Of a stretch of DNA of 64,000 bases, positions 52,759 through 64,000 are shown in pieces. How positions within the stretch are numbered: the first letter of the stretch is position 1; every line of letters begins with the position of its first letter. The DNA is from Actinoplanes derwentensis (GTDB lineage: Bacteria > Actinomycetota > Actinomycetes > Mycobacteriales > Micromonosporaceae). The translations under genes and the position numbers were made by a program. Below the pieces are notes generated by a model, which saw only the letters and a program-made list of their open reading frames with translations, was not told the DNA's origin and made no database searches. The stretch is taken from the NCBI RefSeq assembly GCF_900104725.1, contig NZ_LT629758.1:6689001-6753000 (forward strand), given 5' to 3'.

Positions 52759-54704
52759 AACCCCACACCCGCCCCTCCGCCGCCCGCCGGCTCACCAGCG
52801 GCCTGGCCGCACTGGTGGTACTGGGCGGCGCGGCGGTCGCGAACCGGCCGGTGATCGCGGTCGCCGGTGAGGCCGTGCACACGTTCCGGGTCAACCTGCA
52901 GGAATACAAACAAACCCACGGGCTCTGGTCGCGCCTGTCGGTCCCCCGCGATTTCAAGGTCAACGCGATCCACGCGGCGCTGCTGCACACCGGCAAGGTC
53001 CTGATCATCGCGGGCAGCGGGAACAACCGGGACGCGTTCGAGGCGGAGTCGTTCCGGACCGTGCTCTACGACCCGCGCGACGACGAGTTCACCGAGGTGG
53101 AGACACCCACCGACATGTTCTGCGCCGGGCACACCTTCCTGCCGGACGGCAAGCTGCTGGTGGCCGGCGGGACCGAGTCGTACGAGGTGCTCGAAGCAGA
53201 CGTGGAGCACGCGGCCGGCGTCATGAAGATCAAGAACGAGTCGCCGGACGGCGGGCCACGGGTCTTCCCGAAGGGCACCACGCTGCGATCGGCGAGCGGT
53301 CAGGCGTACCGGATCAGGTCGGAGGTGACCGTGCCGGCCGCGCGCAAGATGTTCCACGGCGGCAAGATCATGGTGCACGCCGGTGAGGCCGAGGTCTGGG
53401 CCGACGCGGTGGCGAAGGGCGACCAGCCGGTGGTGCCGTCTCCGGCGCAGTACGCGATCGACGGGCTGACCGGTCTCGACGCCCGCAACCTCTACGGCAT
53501 CGCCGAGAAGATCACCCGGGAGAAGCAGGAGTACGGCGGGGACAAGACGTCGTACGAGTTCGACCCGGTGACCGAGCGTTACGTGCGGACCGGTGACCTG
53601 ACCGATCACCGCTGGTACCCGACCCTGATCGGCACGACCGGTGGAGACGTACTAGCGGTGTCCGGTCTTGATCAGTTCGGCCGGATCCTGCCCGGGCGCA
53701 ACGAGCGGTACCTGACGGCCGAGCGCCGCTGGGTGGCCGCGCCCGACCTGAAGCGCTACTTCCCCACCTATCCGGGACTGCACCTGATGGCCGACGGGCG
53801 GATCTTCTACTCGGGCTCCAACTCCGGGTACGGGTCGGACACCGAGGGGCGTACCCCCGGGCTGTGGAACGTCGAGCGCAACACCTTCAAACCGGTGCCC
53901 GGTCTGCGGGACGCCCCGATGAACGAGACCAGCTCGTCGGTGCTGCTGCCCCCGGCCCAGGACCAGAAGGTGATGATCCTCGGCGGCGGCGGGGTGGGCG
54001 AGTCGGAACAGTCGACGGCCCGCACCGACATCGCCGACCTGGACGAGAAGAGCCCGCGTTACCGGCCCGGACCGGACCTGCCGAAACCCGCCCGCTACCT
54101 GTCCGCGGTGGTGCTGCCGGACGACACGGTCCTCACCACCGGCGGCTCCTCCGGCTATCGGGGCGGCGTCTACCAGGGCAGACCGCGCAGCGATCTGTTC
54201 AACGCGCAGATCTACCACCCGAAGCGCGAGGTCTTCGAGGCGGTGGCCGACTCCACGATCGGCCGCAACTATCACTCCGAGGCCATTCTGCTGCCCGACG
54301 GCCGGGTGATCACGCTCGGTGGCGATCCGCTCTACGACAAGACCGGGGAGAACGCCGGTACGTTCGAGCAGCGCGTCGAGATCTTCAGCCCGCCCTACCT
54401 CTTCCGCGGCGAGCGCCCGGAGATCGTCAGCGGCCCGGCTGCCGTGGACCGGGGACAAGAAGCCTATTTCGGTACGCCGGACGCGGACCGGATCGCCTCG
54501 GCTCGGTTGGTGCGGCCTAGCGCCGTCACGCACGTGACCGATGTCGATCAGCGCTCAGTGGCGTTGAGCCTGATCCGCACCCCCTACGGCGCGCGAGTGA
54601 CCGTGCCGGAAAAGGCAGGTCTCGTCCCCTCGGGCTGGTACATGCTGTTCCTTGTGGATGACAAGGGCGTCCCGTCGGTGGCTCGATGGGTACAGGTGCG
54701 CTGA
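52755..54704 (+). CDS. glxA: GlxA-type galactose oxidase-like copper radical oxidase
   Basis: 649 residues from an ATG at 52755. An N-terminal signal/anchor (LTSGLAALVVLGGAAVA), kelch-type repeats (LLPDGRVITLGG; VLPDDTVLTTGG), MFCAGHTFLPDGKLLVAGG with the candidate crosslink Cys, HRWYPTLIG, NYHSEAILLPDG with a copper-binding His, and a C-terminal beta domain (GWYMLFLVDDKGVPS). GlxA oxidises glycan ends outside the cell and is needed for the CslA polymer. Co-transcribed with cslA. Confidence 0.88.
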   Translation: MKPHTRPSAARRLTSGLAALVVLGGAAVANRPVIAVAGEAVHTFRVNLQEYKQTHGLWSRLSVPRDFKVNAIHAALLHTGKVLIIAGSGNNRDAFEAESFRTVLYDPRDDEFTEVETPTDMFCAGHTFLPDGKLLVAGGTESYEVLEADVEHAAGVMKIKNESPDGGPRVFPKGTTLRSASGQAYRIRSEVTVPAARKMFHGGKIMVHAGEAEVWADAVAKGDQPVVPSPAQYAIDGLTGLDARNLYGIAEKITREKQEYGGDKTSYEFDPVTERYVRTGDLTDHRWYPTLIGTTGGDVLAVSGLDQFGRILPGRNERYLTAERRWVAAPDLKRYFPTYPGLHLMADGRIFYSGSNSGYGSDTEGRTPGLWNVERNTFKPVPGLRDAPMNETSSSVLLPPAQDQKVMILGGGGVGESEQSTARTDIADLDEKSPRYRPGPDLPKPARYLSAVVLPDDTVLTTGGSSGYRGGVYQGRPRSDLFNAQIYHPKREVFEAVADSTIGRNYHSEAILLPDGRVITLGGDPLYDKTGENAGTFEQRVEIFSPPYLFRGERPEIVSGPAAVDRGQEAYFGTPDADRIASARLVRPSAVTHVTDVDQRSVALSLIRTPYGARVTVPEKAGLVPSGWYMLFLVDDKGVPSVARWVQVR

Positions 54705-54708
54705 CCGA

Positions 54709-55659
54709 ATGTGGCCTCTGCTGCTCGCCGCCGTCCTGGGGCTTTCACCCGTCCCGGCTCTCGCCCGGATGCCGGCCGTCGACAGCGTCGTGGCCGACGG
54801 TCTCTACGTCGACCCGGACGGGCAGGCCGCCCGGTACGTTCGCAACCTGGAACGTTCCGGGCGGGACGACGAGGCCGCGATCATGCGGAAGATCGCCGAT
54901 CAGCCGGCCGCGATCTGGTTCACCGACGCGCGGGCCGGGTTCGCCGACCGCGCCCGCACCGTCGTGGCCAGGGCGAACAAGGCCGGGAAACTGCCGGTGC
55001 TGGCGCTCTACTTCATCCCCGGACGGGACTGCCGGGGTTATTCCGCCGGTGGCGCGCGCACCGCCCGGGCGTACCGGAACTGGGTCTCCTCGATCGCCGG
55101 AGCCCTGCGCGGCCGGCGCGCCCTGGTGATCCTCGAACCGGACGCGGCCGCCGACTCGGTCGGCGGCTGCCTGAACGAGAAGGACACCGCGACCCGGCTC
55201 GCCCTGCTGGCGTACGCGGTCGACACGCTGCGGGCGCATCCGGGCGTCGCGGTCTACCTCGACGCTGGGCACCCCGGGTGGCACTCGGCCGCCCGGATCG
55301 CGCCGGCACTACGTAGAGCCGGAGCCACTCGCGCCCGCGGATTCTCACTCAACGTCGCCAACTTTCAGACCACCGACGCCAATCTGCGGTACGGGGTGGA
55401 ATTGTCACGCCTACTCGCCGGAAAACATTTCGTCGTCGACACCAGTCGCAACGGCAACGGGCCCGCACCCGGACAGTCCTGGTGCAATCCGCCCGGCCGA
55501 CTGCTCGGTCAGGCACCCACGCTGCGCACCGGACAGGCGCTCACTGACGGTTACCTATGGATAAAGCGTCCCGGTGAGTCCGACGGCGCTTGCGGCAAAG
55601 GCGCCCCCGTAGCAGGTCAGTGGTACCCGGCCTATGCACGTTCGCTTACCGGGTCGTGA
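54709..55659 (+). CDS. cslZ: GH6 endoglucanase (CslZ-type)
   Basis: 316 residues from an ATG five bases after glxA. Signal peptide LLLAAVLGLSPVPALA, then a GH6 fold: ALYFIPGRDCRGYSAGG (catalytic acid Asp region), LVILEPDAAADSVGG, VYLDAGHPGWHSAARIAP, FSLNVANFQTTD, FVVDTSRNGNGP and YLWIKRPGESDGAC. Trims or releases the cslA product. Third gene of the cslA-glxA-cslZ unit. Confidence 0.88.
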   Translation: MWPLLLAAVLGLSPVPALARMPAVDSVVADGLYVDPDGQAARYVRNLERSGRDDEAAIMRKIADQPAAIWFTDARAGFADRARTVVARANKAGKLPVLALYFIPGRDCRGYSAGGARTARAYRNWVSSIAGALRGRRALVILEPDAAADSVGGCLNEKDTATRLALLAYAVDTLRAHPGVAVYLDAGHPGWHSAARIAPALRRAGATRARGFSLNVANFQTTDANLRYGVELSRLLAGKHFVVDTSRNGNGPAPGQSWCNPPGRLLGQAPTLRTGQALTDGYLWIKRPGESDGACGKGAPVAGQWYPAYARSLTGS

Positions 55660-55759
55660 GACTCTTGACTCAATTCACCCCCTGAACGGGGTACGCCGAT
55701 AACATCGGCGAAGTCGGGACAGCGCCGTCCTGGAGCCATCCGAGCGAAGGAGCGCCCCG

Positions 55760-58558
<2,799 letters not shown>

Positions 58559-58581
58559 CGGTCGCCACACCAGCTAACCGC

Positions 58582-58616
58582 AGAAGGCCTTCCGGGCAAC
58601 CCCCGGAAGGCCTTCT
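58582..58616. terminator. 15-bp hairpin between convergent ppc and AlbA_2 genes
   Basis: AGAAGGCCTTCCGGG (58582-58596) pairs exactly with CCCGGAAGGCCTTCT (58602-58616) around a five-base loop. It touches the stop of the leftward gene, so it probably serves both strands. Confidence 0.8.
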
Positions 58617-60343
58617 CACTTGGCCCATCGGGCGTCACGCGAACGCTGCTGTCCGATCAGCGTGACAAAGCCTTTCCGGCGGAGACTCTGCAGTCCTCGC
58701 TTGACGATGTCCACGCTCAATCCGGTTGCGACCTCGATGTCGGCTCGTGGAAGCGGCCCATCGTCGAGGGCTCTCCAGATCCGGCGCTCGTTGGAAGTCA
58801 ATCTGCCTGTCGTGCCGGGCTGGCCTTCCTCCAAGGTCGGTGTTCCGGGGGCGATGCGATAGGTGGTCGAACCGCGGCTCCCGGCCTGTTCGACGACACC
58901 GGAATCGACGAGTTCCCGGAGTTCCCGTGTCGCGACACGGCTGTCCTGAACCCCGGTCGACGTCCGATAGCTCTTGTTCGTCAGTACTGCGCCCGTACGC
59001 ATGAGCGCAAGCGCGGTCATCTGTGACCTGACGAGTGGCGGCAGGCCCAGCGAAGTCATCCAGTGCAGTGTCTTCTCGTCCAGCAGCGCATGGTTCGGGA
59101 ACTCGACGGTGAACGTCGAGACGTCGTCCGTGAACCGCGGCGGCTCCATTCCGGCTGAACCCAGCGCCATCAACATCTGCGCGATACCGGTGCCCCGATT
59201 TTCACAGACCATGTGCCCGTCGCTGAACGGAGTGTCCTCAAGGATCTTCAACAGGGTCCGATTGCGTGACGACGTCACCGACCGGGTTCCCAGCGAGCCG
59301 ACCTCGACCGGTCCGAACAACCCGCCGGCATTCCGGATCGACAGCCGATCCGGATACATCTCCACCTGTACCTGCATGCCTCGTGCGAAGCTGGAGTGGT
59401 CACGGTGCACCAGAGCGTTGACGAGGGCTTCCCGAATCACTTCCTCCGGGTACTCCCACTCGTCCACGCGATAGATGCCGGAGACGATGCTGCGCCGTCT
59501 CATGTTCCGTTTGAGGATGTCGATGCATTCCGCGATCATCGCGGGGATGGATCCGTCAACCGACCGGTTGTCCAGGAACCGTTCACCGAATTTTCCTGAA
59601 GTACCCGGCTCACCCGTCGGATAGACGACGACGGTGACATTCAACTGCGGTTCGAAGGACTGTGGATATATTCCGAAAACCAGTAAACCCGCCAGCGTCG
59701 GTACCACCCGATCACCGTCCCTTGTCAGGACGTTGAGCATGAGCAGCGCCTGCTGATCGTCCACTCTGCCGAAGACCGGGCCCTTGGTCGCCCGGATGCG
59801 CCGGAGGAAGCCGGCGACGACCTCCGGGTCGAGGTCGTCGACGGTGGCAGCCGAAACCGGTTTCACGTCGTGGTGCTGAACTGTTCGGTTGGCCAGCAGT
59901 ATCGAGACCTCGTAGTCGGTCAGTCTGCGGTCGCCGTCCGCGACTCTGATACGTGAACCCGCCCAGGGCCCCAGCACCCGCTTGTGACAAGGACGCTGAT
60001 CACGGGGCAGAGGCGGAACGAACCCGACGACGACGTTCTTGTCGGCGAAACGCACCGTTCGGATATCCGCCCGGACCGGCGGCTCCATATCGGCACAGAC
60101 CGCACCGACCTGCGCCTCCATCGCCGCCGCATCGTCGACTCCGACAACGGTGAATCCGCTTTTCTCGTCGACGCCCAGGATCAGATGACCTCCCGCGCTG
60201 TTGGCGAATGCACTGATCGATTCCCACAGGCTGACAGGCATCCCGCCCTTAGCCCGTTTGACCTCACAGGTGAAGTGATCAGCACCTTGCAAGCGCAAGG
60301 ATGCGAGAAGGTCGGCAAATTCCTGGTTCTCCAACGCGTCCAC
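58616..60343 (-). CDS. AlbA_2/Schlafen-type putative DNA-binding, ATP-binding regulator
   Basis: 575 residues from a GTG at 60343. The N-terminal AlbA_2 domain (ESISAFANSAGGHLILGVDE) is followed by a middle part, a RecG-related HATPase-like region (EEVIREALVNALVHRDHSS, YPDRLSIRNAGGL, CENRGTGIAQMLMAL), and C-terminal winged-helix domains (GLSVDIVKRGLQSLRRKGFV). Such proteins are regulators or defence-linked; exact function unknown. The upstream region has phased repeats (60354-60426). Confidence 0.78.
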   Translation of the reverse strand: MDALENQEFADLLASLRLQGADHFTCEVKRAKGGMPVSLWESISAFANSAGGHLILGVDEKSGFTVVGVDDAAAMEAQVGAVCADMEPPVRADIRTVRFADKNVVVGFVPPLPRDQRPCHKRVLGPWAGSRIRVADGDRRLTDYEVSILLANRTVQHHDVKPVSAATVDDLDPEVVAGFLRRIRATKGPVFGRVDDQQALLMLNVLTRDGDRVVPTLAGLLVFGIYPQSFEPQLNVTVVVYPTGEPGTSGKFGERFLDNRSVDGSIPAMIAECIDILKRNMRRRSIVSGIYRVDEWEYPEEVIREALVNALVHRDHSSFARGMQVQVEMYPDRLSIRNAGGLFGPVEVGSLGTRSVTSSRNRTLLKILEDTPFSDGHMVCENRGTGIAQMLMALGSAGMEPPRFTDDVSTFTVEFPNHALLDEKTLHWMTSLGLPPLVRSQMTALALMRTGAVLTNKSYRTSTGVQDSRVATRELRELVDSGVVEQAGSRGSTTYRIAPGTPTLEEGQPGTTGRLTSNERRIWRALDDGPLPRADIEVATGLSVDIVKRGLQSLRRKGFVTLIGQQRSRDARWAK

Positions 60344-60353
60344 CCACTCGATT

Positions 60354-60426
60354 GCACCACAGATCGCACCACAGAAGCACCAGACTGCACCACAGATTGC
60401 GACATACGCACCACAGAATGCACCCT
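60354..60426. promoter_or_regulatory. Seven helically phased GCACCACAGA-type repeats upstream of the AlbA_2 gene
   Basis: GCACCACAGA or close variants start at 60354, 60366, 60377, 60387, 60399 (GCGACATAC variant), 60408 and 60420, with spacing 9-12 (average about 11). Copies at 60354, 60366, 60387 and 60408 are exact. They run from 10 bases before the start codon back through the promoter, suggesting cooperative binding by the encoded protein or another regulator. Confidence 0.65.
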
Positions 60427-60461
60427 CAGTGTCCGCATGAGACTAGTTGTCCCATGTCGCA

Positions 60462-61217
60462 TCACTTCGGACTGCTGGTGCGACATGCCTCGTCGAGGGT
60501 GCGCTCCGCGGCGGTCAGCCAGGTGCGGTACCAGTCGGTGAAGGTCATGCGGGTGCCATCGGGATTCTGCAACGGGTGGAAGCCGTCGCCCTCCGCCATG
60601 TAGTCGGCCCACATCTGGCCCCGCGAAGGGCCCGTCGTCACCAAGGCCTCCCGCAGCGCGCAACCCAGGTGGGAGAGGTAGAGCAGGCCGTGCGAGTGTG
60701 CCGGATCGTAGACGGCGTCCTCGTATCGCTCCCACCACTCGTCGTCGGCGGCGCCGCCCTCCGGCCGGGCGGGCAGTTCGTCAAAGGGGTTGAAAGCCCG
60801 GATGTGCGCGAACGGTCTGGTCAGAGGCCCGGAGTCACCGTCGGAGGCGCCACCGCCCGTCCAGTGCCAGCGGCCGGACTCACGACCAAGCGGGAACAGG
60901 CCGTACGCGGGGCCGGCTCCGCCACGTCCGGCCTGGAGCAGGAAAGCGCGGTAGTCGGCGGGGAGAGACAGGCCCAACTGTGTTTCCACCTCGGCCAGCT
61001 CGAAGATGGCCAGAGGCGGTTCCAATTTCCACCGATGCCCGGTCGCGCCAAAAATGGCGGCCGCGCCGGGACGGGCGGCCAGGGCGGCGAGTCGGGGCCG
61101 GACATCCGGCCAGAGCAGCGGGGGTAGCGAGTCGCCAGGCGGCGCGGGTGCCGGAATCGTCACTTCGAAGAGCGCGTCACTCACGGCCGGCACATTAGCA
61201 ACGACCTCCGCCGCCAT
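60462..61217 (-). CDS. SUKH (SMI1/KNR4) family protein
   Basis: 251 residues. The SUKH signature is AEVETQLGLSLPADYRAFLLQAGRGG followed by YGLFPLG, then LLYLSHLGCALREALV and a terminal FTDWYRTWLTAAERTLDEA. SUKH proteins often serve as immunity proteins against polymorphic toxins, but many stand-alone ones exist. No toxin is adjacent. A 9-bp inverted repeat (60453-60461 with 60479-60487) overlaps its end and may terminate it. Confidence 0.78.
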   Translation of the reverse strand: MAAEVVANVPAVSDALFEVTIPAPAPPGDSLPPLLWPDVRPRLAALAARPGAAAIFGATGHRWKLEPPLAIFELAEVETQLGLSLPADYRAFLLQAGRGGAGPAYGLFPLGRESGRWHWTGGGASDGDSGPLTRPFAHIRAFNPFDELPARPEGGAADDEWWERYEDAVYDPAHSHGLLYLSHLGCALREALVTTGPSRGQMWADYMAEGDGFHPLQNPDGTRMTFTDWYRTWLTAAERTLDEACRTSSPK

Positions 61218-61316
61218 CGCTTGATCGCCGTTGGCCTTTCACCTTCGCTCGGATGTGGCCTGCCAAGGTGCGGCACCAGCGGTGAACGTCAATGGTGACA
61301 GTTCCGGATGCCCCGA

Positions 61317-61350
61317 GGCCCGCCTTCCCGGGAGAGCAGGATGGCGGGCC
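61317..61350 (-). terminator. 8-bp hairpin after the ABC permease gene
   Basis: GGCCCGCC (61317-61324) pairs with GGCGGGCC (61343-61350), 14 bases past the stop codon of the leftward ABC operon. Confidence 0.55.
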
Positions 61351-61363
61351 GGGAACGGGTTGG

Positions 61364-62074
61364 TCAGCTGGTTTCGCCGGCCAGGCTGAAGGAGCCGAGG
61401 CGGTTGATGGCCACGATCGTGCCGACGATGACGAAGACGGCGGACATCACCAGGGCCGTGGTCAGGCCTACCGAGGACTCGATGATCGCGGTGGGGGACA
61501 GTTTGTCGGCGATGGTTGCGACGTACTGGCCTACCGACAGGATCTTGGTGCCGCTGACGAAGTTTCCGAGCAGGCCCTCCCAGACCAGGATGTAGACCAG
61601 GCCGAGCAGGACCGGGCGGCGGCTGAGCAGGCTGAACAGCAGGAACAAGGCGGAGTACGCCAGGGCGCCGACCACCGCGGCGACGGCCAGAGCGCCGCCC
61701 AGTTTCGCCGAGCCGGCCATGAGGCCGGTGAGGAACAGCGGGACGGCCGAGACGACCGCGGTCACCGTGGCGGCCACCGCGTACTTCGCCAGGATGATGT
61801 CGCGGCGGGGCAGCGGCTTGGTGAGGATGTGGACGATCGTGCCGTCGTCGATCTCGGAACCGAGGACGCCGGTGCCGACGATGAGGGCGACGACCGGCAG
61901 GACCACGGCCAGGCCGAGGCCGACGATCACGGCGCGGCCCCACATGTCGGGTGACACGCCGTACGCCCGGCAGATGGCCGCCAGGCCGACCAGCAGCAGT
62001 GGCAGGGGCAGGAGCAGCAGGGCCCGGCGGCGGCCGAAGAGTCCGCGCGCGGTGATGAAAGCGACGGTGGACAT
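61364..62074 (-). CDS. ABC-2 type permease
   Basis: 236 residues from an ATG at 62074 that overlaps the ATPase stop. Six hydrophobic segments (LLLLPLPLLLVGLAAIC, VIVGLGLAVVLPVVALIVG, ALYSALFLLFSLLS-like, TALVMSAVFVIVGTIVAI) and the ABC-2 hallmark GSEIDDGTIVHILTKPLPRRDIILAKY. Exports an unknown substrate with the ATPase upstream. Confidence 0.82.
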   Translation of the reverse strand: MSTVAFITARGLFGRRRALLLLPLPLLLVGLAAICRAYGVSPDMWGRAVIVGLGLAVVLPVVALIVGTGVLGSEIDDGTIVHILTKPLPRRDIILAKYAVAATVTAVVSAVPLFLTGLMAGSAKLGGALAVAAVVGALAYSALFLLFSLLSRRPVLLGLVYILVWEGLLGNFVSGTKILSVGQYVATIADKLSPTAIIESSVGLTTALVMSAVFVIVGTIVAINRLGSFSLAGETS

Positions 62075-63024
62075 CAGCCCTCCAGCAGGTAGGAGAAGAC
62101 GCTCTCCAGGGACTCGTCGGACGGCACCACCTGGCGCAGCCGGATGCCCTGGTCGAGCGCGATGCGGGGCAGCACGCGGGTGAAGCTGCCGTAGTCGGAG
62201 GCCCGCACGGCCAGCCCGCCGTCCTCGATCTCGATGCCGGCGACCGATTTCTCGGCGATCAGCGAGACGGCCAGCCGGCGGTCGTCGGAGCTGCGCACGG
62301 CGAAGACGTGCGGCCGGGTGGTCATCAGGCGGCGGATCTTGCGGTAATCGCCGGAGGCGGCGAGGCGGCCCGCCACGATCACCTGGACCAGGCCGGCGAC
62401 CTGCTCGACCTCTTCCAGGATGTGCGAGCTGAACAGGATGGTGTGCCCGTTGTCGCCGAGGCCGTGCAGCAGTTCCATCATGTGCATGCGCTGGCGCGGG
62501 TCCATGCCGTTGAACGGCTCGTCGAGCAGCAGCACCCGCGGCTCGTGGACTAGGGCGGCGGCGACCCGGGTGCGCTGGCGCATGCCCTTGGAGAAGGTCT
62601 CGATCCGGCGGTCGGCGGCGCCGGTCATCTCGACCAGTTCGAGAGCGCGGCGGGCGGCGGCGGCCGGGTCGGGCAGTTTCTGCATCTTGGCGCAGGCGGT
62701 GACGAACTGGCCGGCGGTCAGGTAGCCGTGCACCGACTCCCGCTCGGTGACCAGCCCGAGGTCGCGGTAGACGGCCGGGTTGCGCCAGGTGGGTTTGCCG
62801 TCGATGGTGACGGTGCCCTTGGAGGGTGCGAGGAAGCCGGCCATCATGTGCAGAACGGTGGTCTTGCCGGCGCCGTTCGGGCCGAGCAGGCCGGTCACGC
62901 CGGGGTTCAGCGACATGCTGATGTCGTTGACGGCGACCACGTTGCCGTACCACCGGGAGACGGTGGACAGCTCGACCACGCCGGTGGTGGTCGCGGTCTC
63001 GGCCGGGAGGGTCTGGGTGGTCAC
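62074..63024 (-). CDS. ABC transporter ATPase
   Basis: 316 residues. Walker A LLGPNGAGKTTVLHMMAG, Q-loop region LGLVTERESVHGYLT, signature FSKGMRQRTRVAAAL, Walker B RVLLLDEPFNGMDP, H-loop LFSSHILEE. Typical of ABC-2 exporters. It overlaps both permease genes. Confidence 0.92.
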   Translation of the reverse strand: MTTQTLPAETATTTGVVELSTVSRWYGNVVAVNDISMSLNPGVTGLLGPNGAGKTTVLHMMAGFLAPSKGTVTIDGKPTWRNPAVYRDLGLVTERESVHGYLTAGQFVTACAKMQKLPDPAAAARRALELVEMTGAADRRIETFSKGMRQRTRVAAALVHEPRVLLLDEPFNGMDPRQRMHMMELLHGLGDNGHTILFSSHILEEVEQVAGLVQVIVAGRLAASGDYRKIRRLMTTRPHVFAVRSSDDRRLAVSLIAEKSVAGIEIEDGGLAVRASDYGSFTRVLPRIALDQGIRLRQVVPSDESLESVFSYLLEG

Positions 63025-63887
63025 AGCGAGGCCACCTTCCGGTAGCGGGCCAGCAGGAGCAGGAGGCTTACCGCGATCAGGCAGACCGCCTCGATGCCGT
63101 AGATCGGGCCGAACCGGCCCTGGTCGAGGTCGAATCCGCTGGTGCCGCCGCTGAGCCAGAACCCGACCCCACCGATCAGGGTCATCGGGCTGGCCAGGCC
63201 GGCCAGGCTGTTCACGGTGGTCGACGGCAGCGTGGAGAGCACGGCGACGATCGGGGCGGACATCAGGAAGATCGCGACGATGCCGCCGGCCGCGAACGCC
63301 TGCTTGCCGGTGAAGGAGGCGACGAGCAGGCCGATCCCGGCGAACATGACCGCCCAGAGCAGGCTGTAGCCCCAGCCGGGGATCAGGTCGCCGAGCTCGG
63401 AGAACACGCCCTTGGCACCGTCCTTGGTGGTGAACGCGGCGCCGAGGAACATGATGAACTGCGGGACGCCGAGCAGCAGCCAGATCGCGGTGGCCATGGC
63501 GGCGAACTTGGCGATCACGTAGTCGGCGGCGCGCAGCGGCCGGCTGAAGTACAGCGGCAGGGTCCCGGCCCGCAGGTCACGGGAGACCAGCTGGGGCGCG
63601 ACGATCGCCACGAAGAAGATGATCAGGAAGCTCATCTGGTCGGCGAACCCGGCGTAGGTGAAGATCGCCTGGCCGATCTGCGACCGGACGGCGGCCGCGA
63701 TCACCGCGGTCAGCAGCATGATGCCGAAGACCAGCCACGGGAAGATCTTGGCCTTGGCGGAGCGGCCCAGCCCGAACGCCGAACGCAGGCCGTGCACATA
63801 GAGCGAGAACTGGAGGGCGAAGCGGCCCAGGCGAGGCCCGGAGTACCGCTGGTACCCGATGTCATGAATGACGCCGGCCTCAGACAT
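63021..63887 (-). CDS. ABC-2 type permease
   Basis: 288 residues. Cytoplasmic start (GVIHDIGYQRYSGPRLG), then about six membrane segments including WLVFGIMLLTAVIAAAV, FLIIFFVAIVAPQLVSRD, AIWLLLGVPQFIMFLGAAF and the ABC-2 motif RDLRAGTLPLYFSRPLRAADY. First permease of the operon; its start overlaps the partial gene at the right edge. Confidence 0.82.
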   Translation of the reverse strand: MSEAGVIHDIGYQRYSGPRLGRFALQFSLYVHGLRSAFGLGRSAKAKIFPWLVFGIMLLTAVIAAAVRSQIGQAIFTYAGFADQMSFLIIFFVAIVAPQLVSRDLRAGTLPLYFSRPLRAADYVIAKFAAMATAIWLLLGVPQFIMFLGAAFTTKDGAKGVFSELGDLIPGWGYSLLWAVMFAGIGLLVASFTGKQAFAAGGIVAIFLMSAPIVAVLSTLPSTTVNSLAGLASPMTLIGGVGFWLSGGTSGFDLDQGRFGPIYGIEAVCLIAVSLLLLLARYRKVASL

Positions 63888-64000
63888 CGGCCGTCTCCTT
63901 CGCGGTGAAGAGCTCGGCGACGCGGTGCCGACGCTGGTCCAGGCGGTGCAGGTTGAGGTCGAGGTCGGTGACGGCGGTGAGGATCCGGTCGTACGCCGTC
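63880..64000 (-). CDS. C-terminus of an upstream gene, probably a second ABC ATPase
   Basis: Only the last 39 codons are present (YDRILTAVTDLDLNLHRLDQ, then RRHRVAELFTAKETADV). The stop overlaps the permease ATG by eight bases. No diagnostic motif is in view; identity is inferred from the operon, which often has two ATPase-permease pairs. Confidence 0.45.
   Translation of the reverse strand, partial: TAYDRILTAVTDLDLNLHRLDQRRHRVAELFTAKETADV

Noticed and set aside
60354..60426. Repeat array considered as a CRISPR
   Set aside because: Units are only about 10 bases with 0-2 base gaps, not 25-40 base repeats with unique spacers, and there are no cas genes.

Overview
The window is high-GC actinobacterial DNA. 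Its conserved blocks (mfd, lipoprotein, mazG, eno, ftsB, DUF501, ppx; the cslA-glxA-cslZ cellulose-type polymer locus; a MoxR/DUF58/DUF4129 operon) and its style of integrative element point to Micromonosporaceae, probably Actinoplanes-like. That assignment rests on remembered family resemblance, not on a search.

Layout. About 1-16.5 kb is accessory DNA. Positions 1-5.7 kb hold part of an actinomycete integrative and conjugative element (AICE): a truncated FtsK/TraB DNA translocase, a DUF3307 membrane protein, a DUF2637 spread-type protein, a DUF6284 protein, an Xre regulator coupled to a CutA homologue, a GntR regulator, and small genes. They are organised around two divergent promoter regions full of repeats. 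No rep, xis or tyrosine integrase is visible. A tRNA 3'-half-like fragment at about 5.66-5.71 kb is a candidate attachment site. Next, 5.96-8.5 kb carries a three-gene secretion-type module (ESX-like small protein, alpha/beta hydrolase, lipoprotein). From 8.8 to 16 kb lies a defence-type cluster: a HEPN-like protein, a CxxC/HxxC mini-protein, an SRA-like plus PD-(D/E)XK nuclease, a large serine recombinase, an AT-richer ApeA-type HEPN protein, a small membrane protein, and a toxin-antitoxin pair whose antitoxin is split by an in-frame TAG.

From 16.5 kb on the DNA looks like core chromosome. A polyphosphate pair (CYTH-CHAD and PPK2) precedes ribonuclease Z, and the gap before rnz holds a possible leader-peptide/attenuator and a three-way-junction RNA. 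Then come cystathionine beta-synthase, two SGNH hydrolases, a thiolase, a Bax-inhibitor-1 protein, tRNA-Leu(UAA) and NDH-2. The MoxR operon, a uracil-DNA glycosylase and a PadR/HAAS pair with a leaderless promoter follow. After them come the ppx-argA-like-DUF501-ftsB-eno block, a PilZ protein, the DUF885-mazG-lipoprotein-mfd block, cslA-glxA-cslZ, ppc, an AlbA_2-type regulator with phased upstream repeats, a SUKH protein, and an ABC-2 type export operon running off the right end.

The most unusual items are the SRA-nuclease/HEPN/ApeA cluster around the serine recombinase, the Xre-CutA module with its operator array, the amber-interrupted antitoxin, and the structured RNA candidates upstream of rnz and downstream of the GNAT gene at 20.4 kb. 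All family calls come from reading motifs by eye.
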